A model generated the notes under the pieces. The model did not search any database, was not told where the DNA came from, and saw only the letters and a program-made list of their open reading frames with translations. This document shows, piece after piece, positions 54,701-61,737 of a DNA stretch of 64,000 nucleotides. The translations under genes were made by a program, and so were the position numbers. Location: NCBI GenBank assembly GCA_959347315.1, contig OY365818.1, positions 2,031,222 through 2,095,221 of the forward strand. The letters run 5' to 3'. Numbering within the stretch: the stretch's first letter is position 1; every line of letters begins with the position of its first letter. This DNA comes from Bimastos eiseni. Its lineage: Eukaryota > Annelida > Clitellata > Crassiclitellata > Lumbricidae.

Positions 54701-55859
54701 CCTGATGAGATTAATAAGTCATTTGACTAGCTATTTTAATTTTAAGAATATATTGATCAGATAGGTGATTTTAAGAAGTCATTTATTGAGACTGACTAGT
54801 CCATGAACTCATTAAATGAGACCAATTAGATTAAGAAGTCATTAAATGAGACCAATTAGATTAAGAAGTCATTAAATGAGACCAATTAGATTAAGAAGTC
54901 ATTAAATGAAACCAATAAAATTAATAAGTCATTAAATGAGACTAATTAGATTAAGAAGTCATTAAATGAGACCAATTAGATTAAGAAGCCATTACATGAG
55001 ACCAATTAGATTAAGAAGTCATTAGAATAGATTGAATAAACTGGATATAAGTCTGAAGTCGCAAAGATGATCAACACGGCTAGTGAATAACTGACCGATT
55101 TAATATGATTTTAATGATATTACTGTGATACAGAAATTAAAAAAATTAGATTATACAAGCCTTCAGTTTCTCCAGCAATTTGTCAGCCTTGTGGTCAAGT
55201 TTTTCACGTCGTTTTGCGTCATGAGTGGAATTGTAAGCAACAATGAAATCTTCCGTCACATCCAACGAATTCCTTCAAAGTAAAAGAAGAGGAGGATAAT
55301 TTCAGATAAATTTATGATTAGAGGAGGGATAATTTCACATAATAATTGATCAGAGGAGTATCTCACATAACTTCATGATTAGAGGAGCATAATTTCACAT
55401 AATTTCATGATTAGAGGAAGATAATTTCACATAATAATTGATTAGAGGAGTATCTCACATAATTTCATGATTAGAGGAAGATAATTTCACATAATTATTG
55501 ATTAAAGGAGGATAGCATAAATGGTCCTCTTTACGAACCACATAGCCCAAGATTTGTTAATTTAAACATAACCACTGCCATAGCCACAATCATAATCATC
55601 CTTGATGGTAGTTGTGGTGATCATTGAGACTGATGATGATGACGACGACGACGAAAACCACGACGATGATGATGATGTCATTGAGACAGTGATAATAGAT
55701 AGCTGTTGCCATTTGATCGTACTTGGATGTTTTAATAAGCCTTTCGTTTTTGGCTTTCAACAACTGCGTTTTTTTGGCGAGACGCTCCTGCAACTCTAAT
55801 CGATGCGATGGCGAAATAATTCCAAACTTGTAAATAACTGGAACTCTGGTGACTGGCAT
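44301..55859 (-). CDS. TMEM232: TMEM232 homologue (complete, 13 coding exons)
   Basis: Minus-strand exons join to 2373 nt, 790 aa, with phases agreeing at every junction. Segments match remembered mammalian TMEM232 in order: MPVTRVP...FGIIS at the start; KRQVGLRTGGIGNHV and AWTDLVQL; LFFLAESVLYSL with SSEVKL; TLWHSLDVWRC; SWRWELALKY with RRRALMG; IRTVIWTILERAGQLERDVRV; and IIEDQWRKDLERQ near the end. The family is made of helical, armadillo-like repeats despite its name. Mouse Tmem232 is reported to be needed for the sperm flagellum. The protein is longer than human TMEM232 (about 660 aa), mainly because of a hydrophilic insert in exon 8. Intron 2 appears to use a GC donor. The gene is tail to tail with vasa and head to head with Rab11. 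Confidence 0.87.
44926..45019 (-). CDS. TMEM232: TMEM232 exon 12
   Basis: Acceptor TTTCAACAG, donor CAG|GTAAAC. Encodes DEIMLSSLTYQPTVSYEKRN, then SKRFNYIIEDQ. The IIEDQ-W junction with exon 13 mirrors the mammalian protein. Confidence 0.82.
45085..45215. repeat. tandem duplication of ~83 bp
   Basis: ACTGGGTCATC...AAGATCAACCAATCAGGTCAC...CTAAAACTA occurs twice, at 45085 and 45168, in TMEM232 intron 11. Confidence 0.75.
45348..45592 (-). CDS. TMEM232: TMEM232 exon 11
   Basis: Acceptor TTGTCTTAG, donor TTTAAG|GTCAGG, phase 0 in and 2 out. Encodes IDANLESLLYHHDPGAVPSN, LGARIAQGLVSTYLPPLPP and a Ser/Pro/basic stretch. Confidence 0.82.
45775..46345. repeat. (TTA)n/(ATT)n trinucleotide-rich region
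   Basis: Long interrupted ATT/ACT repeats with a TCATCATCATC block at 46098-46130, in TMEM232 intron 10. The poly-Asn or Ile/Val frames here are artefacts. Confidence 0.95.
46414..46601 (-). CDS. TMEM232: TMEM232 exon 10
   Basis: Encodes GGQSDWGWRVRFAAFLSLYK and RTVIWTILERAGQLERDVRV, one of the best conserved TMEM232 helices. Acceptor ATTTTCTAG. The donor CAG|GTTGGG is weak. Confidence 0.88.
46733..46745. repeat. poly-C run
   Basis: About 13 consecutive C's in TMEM232 intron 9. Confidence 0.9.
46880..47062 (+). mobile_element. non-LTR retrotransposon 3' end with (TGAT)n tail
   Basis: NSLPLEHRLLPRNSRSHF and LKSIFL are readable as a reverse-transcriptase C-terminus with one stop. Then come GGGAGTGCCTCTGAGTAGAC, GAAGAGGCGCCATATTAAGTTTGAA and (TGAT)n. 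Confidence 0.75.
47258..47520. repeat. (CCA)n minisatellite
   Basis: CCACCA tracts with recurring AATCCCCACCACCACCAACATCA segments form a higher-order array in TMEM232 intron 9. The Val/Gly/Trp-only minus-strand frames are artefacts. Confidence 0.95.
47640..47889 (-). CDS. TMEM232: TMEM232 exon 9
   Basis: Acceptor GTATATTTACAG, then AAENAAVGLLSWRWELALKY and STSLIRRRALMG, ending EESAGK in phase 1. The donor AAAG|GTTGAT is unusual, but the next exon fits in frame. Confidence 0.88.
48398..48635. mobile_element. hAT-type MITE (GGTACCCG family)
   Basis: Starts TAAGGCCGTCAACGGGTACC and ends CGGGTACCCG...TTTTTTACAGCCTCA. The flanks ATTACAGG and GTTACAAG are an imperfect (6 of 8) target duplication. 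It is the same family as 30557-30938, in TMEM232 intron 8. Confidence 0.7.
48810..49195 (-). CDS. TMEM232: TMEM232 exon 8 (hydrophilic insert)
   Basis: Acceptor TATTTTTTAG, donor CAAATG|GTAGCT, 386 nt. Encodes a charged, Ser/Asp/Arg-rich stretch (DLESTFHERDK, TSESDHDDQLEERDW, FDSNSSSLLSNQM). I recognise no counterpart in mammalian TMEM232. Frame and phases (1 in, 0 out) fit exactly. Confidence 0.75.
49320..49560. repeat. ACAAT/TGTAT simple-sequence region
   Basis: Many TACAA/TTGTA words and several TTTGATACAA / TTGTATCAAAT palindromic pairs. It lies in TMEM232 intron 7. Confidence 0.8.
49580..49937 (-). repeat. unnamed dispersed repeat family, copy B
   Basis: Reverse-complement match to 24128-24475 over its full length (see that entry). 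It adds CCGACGACCCGACGATCCAACG not present in copy A. Confidence 0.75.
49990..50135 (-). CDS. TMEM232: TMEM232 exon 7
   Basis: Acceptor CTCTTTTAG, donor AGAG|GTCAGT. Encodes ADVICALDVLGDAARSNLET, then LTALQSLACGSREEESL. It parallels the VLALLVLGEAAK helix of mammalian TMEM232. Confidence 0.85.
50253..50345 (-). mobile_element. LINE 3' tail with (TCAA)n microsatellite
   Basis: TCAATCAATCAATC is followed by AAAAATACTTGATATAGCACCCCTTCAAG, the reversed LINE tail with its terminal tetranucleotide repeat. Confidence 0.6.
50345..50480. repeat. 20-bp minisatellite, GTCAAGTCGACCAGAAACAA unit
   Basis: About seven units, each with a GTCGAC or TCGATC palindrome, in TMEM232 intron 6. Confidence 0.9.
50853..50897. 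repeat. (ACTT)n microsatellite
   Basis: About ten ACTT tetramers preceding a LINE tail. Confidence 0.9.
50935..51065 (+). mobile_element. non-LTR retrotransposon 3' end
   Basis: SSAFCSSLRTAFFSRSR is readable, then GGGAGCGCCTCCGAGTAGAT and GAAGGGGCGTCATATTAAGTTCA. It lies in TMEM232 intron 6. Confidence 0.65.
51174..51379 (-). CDS. TMEM232: TMEM232 exon 6
   Basis: Acceptor GATTTATCGCAG, donor AACTG|GTATCT, phase 0 in and 2 out. Encodes ELAPTLWHSLDVWRCACSLG and ALSTMQDCAVDLAMENW, matching the LLWHCVAAW helix of the family. The exon is GC-rich. Confidence 0.87.
51470..51576. repeat. inverted repeat with AT-rich loop
   Basis: Arms of about 35 bp, GAGATGGGTACGAGTAAATG...GCAATTTG and its near-perfect reverse complement ending CATCTC, surround a TA-rich centre. 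It lies in TMEM232 intron 5, about 90 bp before the exon 6 acceptor (minus strand). Confidence 0.85.
51577..51965. repeat. AT-rich region with TA microsatellites and a palindrome
   Basis: Includes the perfect 20-bp palindrome TACCAGTGTATACACTGGTA at 51601-51620, extended by TA repeats on both sides, and several (TA)n tracts. Confidence 0.9.
51989..52137 (-). CDS. TMEM232: TMEM232 exon 5
   Basis: Acceptor TCTGTTGTAG, donor CAACT|GTACGT. Encodes FLDSQKVYKPYPHILSCLRY, then MSDVGYIIIGDAVEDEHEEE and a short basic end. Phase 1 in and 0 out. Confidence 0.85.
52240..52350. repeat. (ACAAT)n region
   Basis: ACAATACA and GACAATACA words repeat in TMEM232 intron 4. Confidence 0.9.
52440..52690. repeat. 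27-bp minisatellite, CACCCCTACCACCATCACCA unit
   Basis: At least four good copies with CACAACTA or CACAACCA ends, then degenerate ACC-rich sequence. Confidence 0.85.
52795..52985 (-). mobile_element. non-LTR retrotransposon 3' end
   Basis: TTATAAAGCGCCTCTCACAG...AATCAGAGGCGCTCCCAATG is the reversed tail. The following 100 bp read as reverse-transcriptase C-terminus on the minus strand. It is followed by a 15-bp minisatellite. Confidence 0.6.
53005..53105. repeat. 15-bp minisatellite, ACAACCACCCTATCT unit
   Basis: Six or seven alternating ACAACCACCCCATCT / ACAACCACCCTATCT units, abutting TMEM232 exon 4. Confidence 0.9.
53144..53401 (-). CDS. TMEM232: TMEM232 exon 4
   Basis: Acceptor ATCTTCAACAG, donor GGATG|GTAGGT, symmetrical phase 1. 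Encodes LDVLLVTLDQLPTSGENIPV, LFFLAESVLYSLRTDVIYEQ and GSSEVKLLFIGQRVFARLFF. This is the segment most diagnostic of TMEM232. Confidence 0.92.
53600..53760 (-). mobile_element. non-LTR retrotransposon 3' end
   Basis: ATTTATATAGTGCCTCTCACAG...TTCAGAGGCGCTCC is a reversed tail like that at 52795. Confidence 0.6.
53880..54130 (-). mobile_element. non-LTR reverse transcriptase C-terminal remnant
   Basis: On the minus strand SLSSFKKRLKTHYCSLAF is readable after a Ser-rich stretch, as in the ends of non-LTR reverse transcriptase ORFs. It lacks the terminal tail. Confidence 0.5.
54230..54375. repeat. minisatellite, GGGTCACAAGAGTCTCACCTA unit
   Basis: Five or six degenerate units in TMEM232 intron 3. 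Confidence 0.8.
54456..54561 (-). CDS. TMEM232: TMEM232 exon 3
   Basis: Acceptor TTGTGTGACAG, donor GCAAG|GTATTT. Encodes RQVGLRTGGIGNHVDIPIAW, then TDLVQLSHCKGHIQQ, which aligns residue by residue with mammalian TMEM232 (LGLRTLGSG...AWTEL). Confidence 0.9.
54770..55030. repeat. 30-bp minisatellite, AGTCATTAAATGAGACCAAT unit
   Basis: About eight well-conserved units (plus TAGATTAAGA), in TMEM232 intron 2. Confidence 0.95.
55161..55272 (-). CDS. TMEM232: TMEM232 exon 2 (GC donor)
   Basis: Acceptor TTACTTTGAAG. Encodes NSLDVTEDFIVAYNSTHDAK, then RREKLDHKADKLLEKLK. To reach exon 3 in frame it must end at AAG|GCTTGT, a GC donor. The GT two bases further on would break the frame. Confidence 0.75.
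55285..55515. repeat. ~40-bp minisatellite, TTTCACATAATTTCATGATT unit
   Basis: Five or six units of alternating length with AGAGGAGGATAA or AGAGGAGTATCTCA, in TMEM232 intron 1. Confidence 0.9.
55600..55682. repeat. (GAT)n/(GAC)n trinucleotide repeat
   Basis: GATGATGATGACGACGACG and a similar second block, just inside intron 1 after TMEM232 exon 1. Confidence 0.9.
55723..55859 (-). CDS. TMEM232: TMEM232 exon 1 (coding part)
   Basis: Starts MPVTRVPVIYKFGIISPSHR. Then LELQERLAKKTQLLKAKNER and LIKTSK lead to donor TCCAA|GTACGA, phase 2. The MPV...P...ISS-type start agrees with mammalian TMEM232. Confidence 0.87.
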
Positions 55860-55864
55860 GGTTA

Positions 55865-56775
55865 ACGTCAGAATTTGGTCAAAAAATATCAACCGACATG
55901 ATTATGATGCAAACTTTAAAAAACATTTTTGACTGGCATGATTAAGTCTAAAACGATAGTCATGTCAGCAATATCTGAAACACAAAAAAACATTTCTCTT
56001 AAATGGTTTCATAGTTACAAACGCTATGTTATGTAATGTGATAATTGTAACGCTGGCAAAATAATAGAAACTACGTGTTTATACAGCAACTCCTAACTCG
56101 AGTAAATGCTTTGAAAGATAATTTTTTACTATTAGTCTGTGGCGAAACTTCAATAAAGTCATAGCGGTCTATTTATATGTGGCCTACACCTTGATATATT
56201 TAATTAATCCTGTTAAATATTGATAAAGTATGTAAAAAGTAATGCAAAAATAATACAACTAAGATGCGTACTGTCGGCACTCTGCAAATTGAAATATCAC
56301 AGATTAAAACGATTTAAATACAATAATCTAAAAACTTTTTTACAACTTATCCATGTTATTCAATTTGTTTCGTCCCTGACAACAGCAAATACTCTCAAAA
56401 CTCTCGAAAGACGAGATCATTTAAAGGCAAACAAAAACATGACCTAGAAATAATTTCGTAGAGATTTATTTTCAGTGGTAGATGATTTAATATCTTGATC
56501 ATAACATTTTAATTGAGAAAGTCAAATTTTTGCTTCTTATATTTCTGCAAATAGGAAAATTATCAATGCGAACTGGTCACTCTATCGCGCTGCCCTACAT
56601 TGAGCTTGTAACTGCATTATCGTAGTTAGTGTTTTATTTATTATCGCTCTTTTAGGCGTCTCACATTGTCATTTGTTGCAAAATTAAAATTTTGAAGTGA
56701 TGCTGCAGAATATTTGCCAAAACAGTACAAATGAACACAGGGACATGGTTTTGTTGCTAAGCAGCTAGGCTATAT
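55865..56775. other. intergenic region between TMEM232 and Rab11 starts
   Basis: AT-rich, without exons. It must hold the TMEM232 promoter, which I cannot locate. Confidence 0.5.
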
Positions 56776-56781
56776 ATTGAA

Positions 56782-56886
56782 ACTTCCGGTGTGACACTCG
56801 CATTTTAGAACTTCCGGTGTGGGTGTCTTACGAGTAAAAGGGGCGTCGTCGTTGTCGTCGTAGTTGTATTCGTTGTCGCCATTTTG
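56782..56886 (+). promoter_or_regulatory. Rab11 promoter with two ETS sites and a YY1 site
   Basis: ACTTCCGG occurs at 56782-56789 and 56810-56817 (ETS/GABP consensus, minus orientation). GCCATTTTG at 56878-56886 fits YY1. This combination is typical of TATA-less housekeeping promoters and lies 100-200 bp before the start codon. Confidence 0.55.
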
Positions 56887-56983
56887 ATCAGATATATATT
56901 GCGATTTATTTAGCGGAGAACGGTTCTCTATTTCCGATCGTCTGCGTCAGCCGGTTTCTTTTAATTCCGAGATCAGTTGAACC

Positions 56984-57029
56984 ATGGCGTCAAAATCCAA
57001 GGACGAAGAATATGATTACTTATTCAAAG
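56984..57029 (+). CDS. rab11: Rab11 exon 1 (coding part)
   Basis: ATG in good context (ACCATGG). 15 codons plus one base, donor AAAG|GTAGGT. Confidence 0.95.
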
Positions 57030-60000
57030 GTAGGTAGGCCGGGTAGGGTAGGCATCTCAGTGCACCTTTAGTATTGCGCTGGACTATATATTACGTGGGC
57101 GGTCCTGTCGGTTTATTGCTAGAAATTTGTTTCAGCAATTTTGCGCAAGGGCTTCCGTATTGCCATAAAATATAAATAAAGTCTCAATTTGCATTCACGT
57201 TCGATAGATATTTTCAGTTACCGGCCGATTGGTGGCCGAATAAATGGGCTATATGAACGGTGTTGGGTGGGACTCTTAAAAGCTTTATTGGGTGATTGAT
57301 GACGAATTTGTAAGGCATGTTTAAGTTTAAAGAATTGAAGGACATGACACTTTCACTTCCTGAATTTACAGAAATAATTTCAAGGGAATCTAAACTACTT
57401 ACTGACTATATTGCTATCAGTTCTTTTGAAGTGTGAACAAAGCTATGCCAGGAGACGAATCCAAGCTGCAGATATTCTAATGTGCCCTTAAGATCTATAT
57501 TCGAAGTAATAATTTTGACTGTGTCTTGTTTTCTCATTCTTCGTTAAAAACACTATAACTAGCCCCAGGTGAGGCAGCCATGAGTGTGAAGTGTTACCAA
57601 CTTTATTTTCTTAGCCTTGACTTTCAGAGGGTGAACGGTCAGTCCTCTCCTCGCTGTCTTCTCTTCCACGGACAGTCAGACCATTTGCCATTCACTCACC
57701 CTTTGAATGCACCTTTTGATGTAAAATACACACATATATATATATATATATATATTAAAAATTATAATGTGATGTAGATATATCACTTCTGATGTTAATG
57801 TTGATATAAAAATAATAATATATATACAGATAAAACATCTGAAGTAATATATATATATAATTCTAATGTGGATATATATTAGTTTTTGAATTCGACCATA
57901 TTACCTTGATGCTAGTCATTTCTTATTGACTTGATCGGGTGAGATCATTTGAAATGGGTGGCACTCGCCTATTTGGGTCCCACCAGCTGGAACAGCTTCC
58001 CCCTTTCTCTTCGGAAGTAGCTGGTCTCTCATACCTCTGCCACCTTCCGCAAGCGCCTTAAGACTTGCCTGTTCTCCGTCTAGCTCTGTGTTGAGCTGTG
58101 AGCGCTTCTGATTATGAGGGGTGCTATATAAGTTTTCAATTACAATATAGAATCCAGTCCTTTCATTGCCAATAGCACTCTTGTTTGGTGGAGTTGGCAC
58201 GATGAGTGAGTGGTGATTGTGGAGCTTTGACAAATGTCTATACTCTTCAGGGAAACGCTCGATTTGAGTGGTTTTTTAAAACCCAGACCATCTAGGCATG
58301 GTATATGTGAACGTTTTGTGTAAATATGTACGAGTTTGTTGTTGCTGTTATGTTTAAATGCTTGCACCTTTGAGATGATTGACTTTTATTAAGCAGTTTT
58401 TAGAAGATATCATTTTCACTGATTTCCAGCTATTACTATTATTTTCATTATTATTATTGTGTATTTATTTATTAAATGTTATTATCTAACACATTATAAT
58501 CGTTATCTCATAACTTCTGAGGCCCCACTGAAGAGCCAAGCGCTGAGCACCAGCCTATTCACCAGCGCATCTCACTGTCTCATCAAGCATGACGAGAATT
58601 TGTGAGCAGATTTTAACCAGGAGAGGGCTTGAACCCGTACTCCTCTTTTTACAAGGCAAGCAGCGAGCGCTCTGACTGATGAGCCACTGTGTCCTATGTT
58701 TTGTTAATATCCCAACACCGCTCATTCTGTGCTCTCACCTCTTACTCGTCAACATTGAGTAATGTCGGTGTGAGGGAGGGTTTGCTGTGGCTGATGTATG
58801 GGGATTGATTGTTTGTCGGACAAAGACTTGGTGTCGAGTGATCTTCTGTTTGCTAGTGAGTCATGCAAAGATGTCATGTGGGGCATTCTTGTCATAGTTG
58901 AGGTAGGACGACTTGGCTGTGGAGACATCTTGGCAACCAAAGGATCATTTTCCAAGATCAGTTGGCACTTGATCATTTCACTTGATGCCGTTTTGTTATG
59001 TTGGTCATTTGATGGTGAATGCTCTGTTGATCACTGGTATCATGGCCCGGTAGATAGATGATCAAGGGCATTATTGGATCATTTGATTATTGGAACTTGT
59101 GTTCCTAATTGGATCATGTGATCATAGACACTTTTTTAGTCACATGATCTTAGGTGTTCTGGCCTGGTACATAATCATTTGCATCATTGATACATTGTGT
59201 TTCCCAATTTGATTGTTTGGTCCTTGGTAAATTATGTTGATCATATGATCATGGATGTTCTGGTGACGTATATTATCTTGGACACTATATGTTGATCGTG
59301 GATTCGATCACTGATGTTCTGTATGATCACGACCACTTTCTGTTGTTTACTCGATCATAGATGTTCTGGTGAGGGTCCGATCTGTCAATGAGGATTTCTG
59401 GGTGTCTGAAGAATTTCACCCCATATCAAAGCCCTTATATCAGAATATAGGGGGATCCAACCTCTCTGACCTTGCTCCCTCCGACGGATCACAACGCTGG
59501 ATCTGGCGTGGTGGATGTGCTCGTGAGTCCAGATTTCCTGTGCTGCTCCTGAGAGTATTGTACATTGACGATGGAAGTCGTGGTGCCTTTGAATTCTAGT
59601 CTGGTCGTGGTGCCTTTGAATTGGAGTCTAGCCGAGACTGAAACGCTGCCTTCCGTGTTCTGCGCATGTCAGACGCGGTTTGCATCAGAATGGATATTCC
59701 ATGCGTCGATGATTTTTACATCCGCAGGAGTGGTCGCTTGGATGGCTTCATGGACAAGTGATTTGATTGACTGCAGAGATTGTTATTGGCTTAGCCAGAA
59801 TGATGGTCTCACTCTCTGATCAGTTGATCGTGGCTATTTTATTTGGGTCATTTTGACCGTTTGCATTTTATTAGGGTCATTTTTATCATGGGAATTTTAT
59901 TGGGCCATTTTGGTCATGGGAATTTTATGTGGGTCACTTTGACTGTTTGCATTTTTTGTGGGTCATTTTTATCCTGGGAATTGTATGTCGGTCATTTTAT

Positions 60001-61556
60001 GTGTGGCATTTTTATTGTGAGTAGTTTATCTGGGTCATTTTGATTATGCCATGGGCACTTCATGCGAATCTTCTGACCCGTGGCATTTTATGTATGTCAT
60101 ACACTTTCTTCTACATATTGCCATCTACAAACTTGTTGATAGCCTGATAGGTGAATGTAAACAATTCTTTTTTTTTAATTATCACTTGTGGTAGGCTTTA
60201 TTATTATTGTTGTTATTATTACTATTATTATAATGACTGGAAATAGAATAGCATTTACCAAGATCTTACTTGCAAAGTAAAGTACCACTGGATGATTATT
60301 ATAATTACTATTATTATTCATCATCAACATCTTATAATTATTATTATTATTATTATTTTTAGAATTACTTATGCTATTGTTATAACTATTATTGACCTTT
60401 TTATGTAATGAGGACAGTTTATTAACCATCTAGCAAAGCAACTGGAGCGGACAATAATACGCCTAAGATGTCTTTAGAGGTACTTGACCGCTGCCGTTCA
60501 ATCGTAGGGGCGCTTATCTTGAGGGCAGACAGATGTCGCCCCCACTGCTCGGTAAATCTTAGCAGAGTAGACCGAAGAGCAGGAGGAGGGACGGGTCTAT
60601 TAACCCCGAACTATTCCAGCACAATAATTTACCAATGACTTCTCATTCGATGCCTGGCTTAGTGACCATATGCAGTGTGTATTTGTTCATGTATGTGTGT
60701 TTGTATGGTTCTATGTATGTGTGTGTGCATCTATGTATGTATCAAGCCAGTTGATATGGTGCCTCTAATGGGTTACAAAAGCGGTGTAGTTATATTTATA
60801 TATGTTGAACTGCGAATATATATTATATATGTGTATTTATATATATATATTATATATGTATATATATATATATATATTTGTGTGCTTGGTATGTATATGT
60901 ACTGCTATATTGCTATTGTTGGCATTTTGAGAGTGTCAGTCCCAAGCCTGGATGAATCAGGAGGGTGATGCTAAGGTCTTTGTTATCACAGGGTGTCATT
61001 AAACTGAAGCCCCTAATACCCTACAAATGCAGTGTTCTTATGAAATGATCTTCATTTGTTCTGAGTTTCTTCTTTGTTCAGTTTTTCTGACAATGTTCTT
61101 GAATTCTTCTTTTTCTGTATGTCTGACAATCTTCTGAACCCATGACAGAACTCCGAACTGATGACAACATTGCTTGAATCTGACGATGTTCTGCAGCCCT
61201 TCTTTGTTCTAAGCTTCTGACAATTTTCATTACTAGCTTCTATTGCGCCAACCATCCGACGCAAGACGCGCAGCAGAACCCAGAAGTAATCAGGGCAGTC
61301 CATGTCTGTGTGAGCGTGGGCTTTGTTTATTTCCTAAAGTGATTTATGGGAAGAACAATGACAATTAACAGCTGACTTAATTAGATCCTAAATTAGATCT
61401 CTGCCACAGTGTGTAATTCAATTACCTGGGACATAGCAGCTCACCTATTCACTGGCTTGTCTTTAACACTGGTCGCATATATATGCATAAATTAACTTCT
61501 GTACATACATTCAGTACTGTCATTAAAATATATATATATATATTTAGCACTGTCAT

Positions 61557-61589
<33 letters not shown>

Positions 61590-61706
61590 GTGTGTGTTAT
61601 AGTTGCATATGTGCCAACTGCATGCAATGGTATAATGTCAAGAAACTTTAGTTTATATGTATATATAAATGCAGTCTGCAGAGTCTAAGATTTGCGGAAA
61701 ATGTGT

Positions 61707-61737
<31 letters not shown>

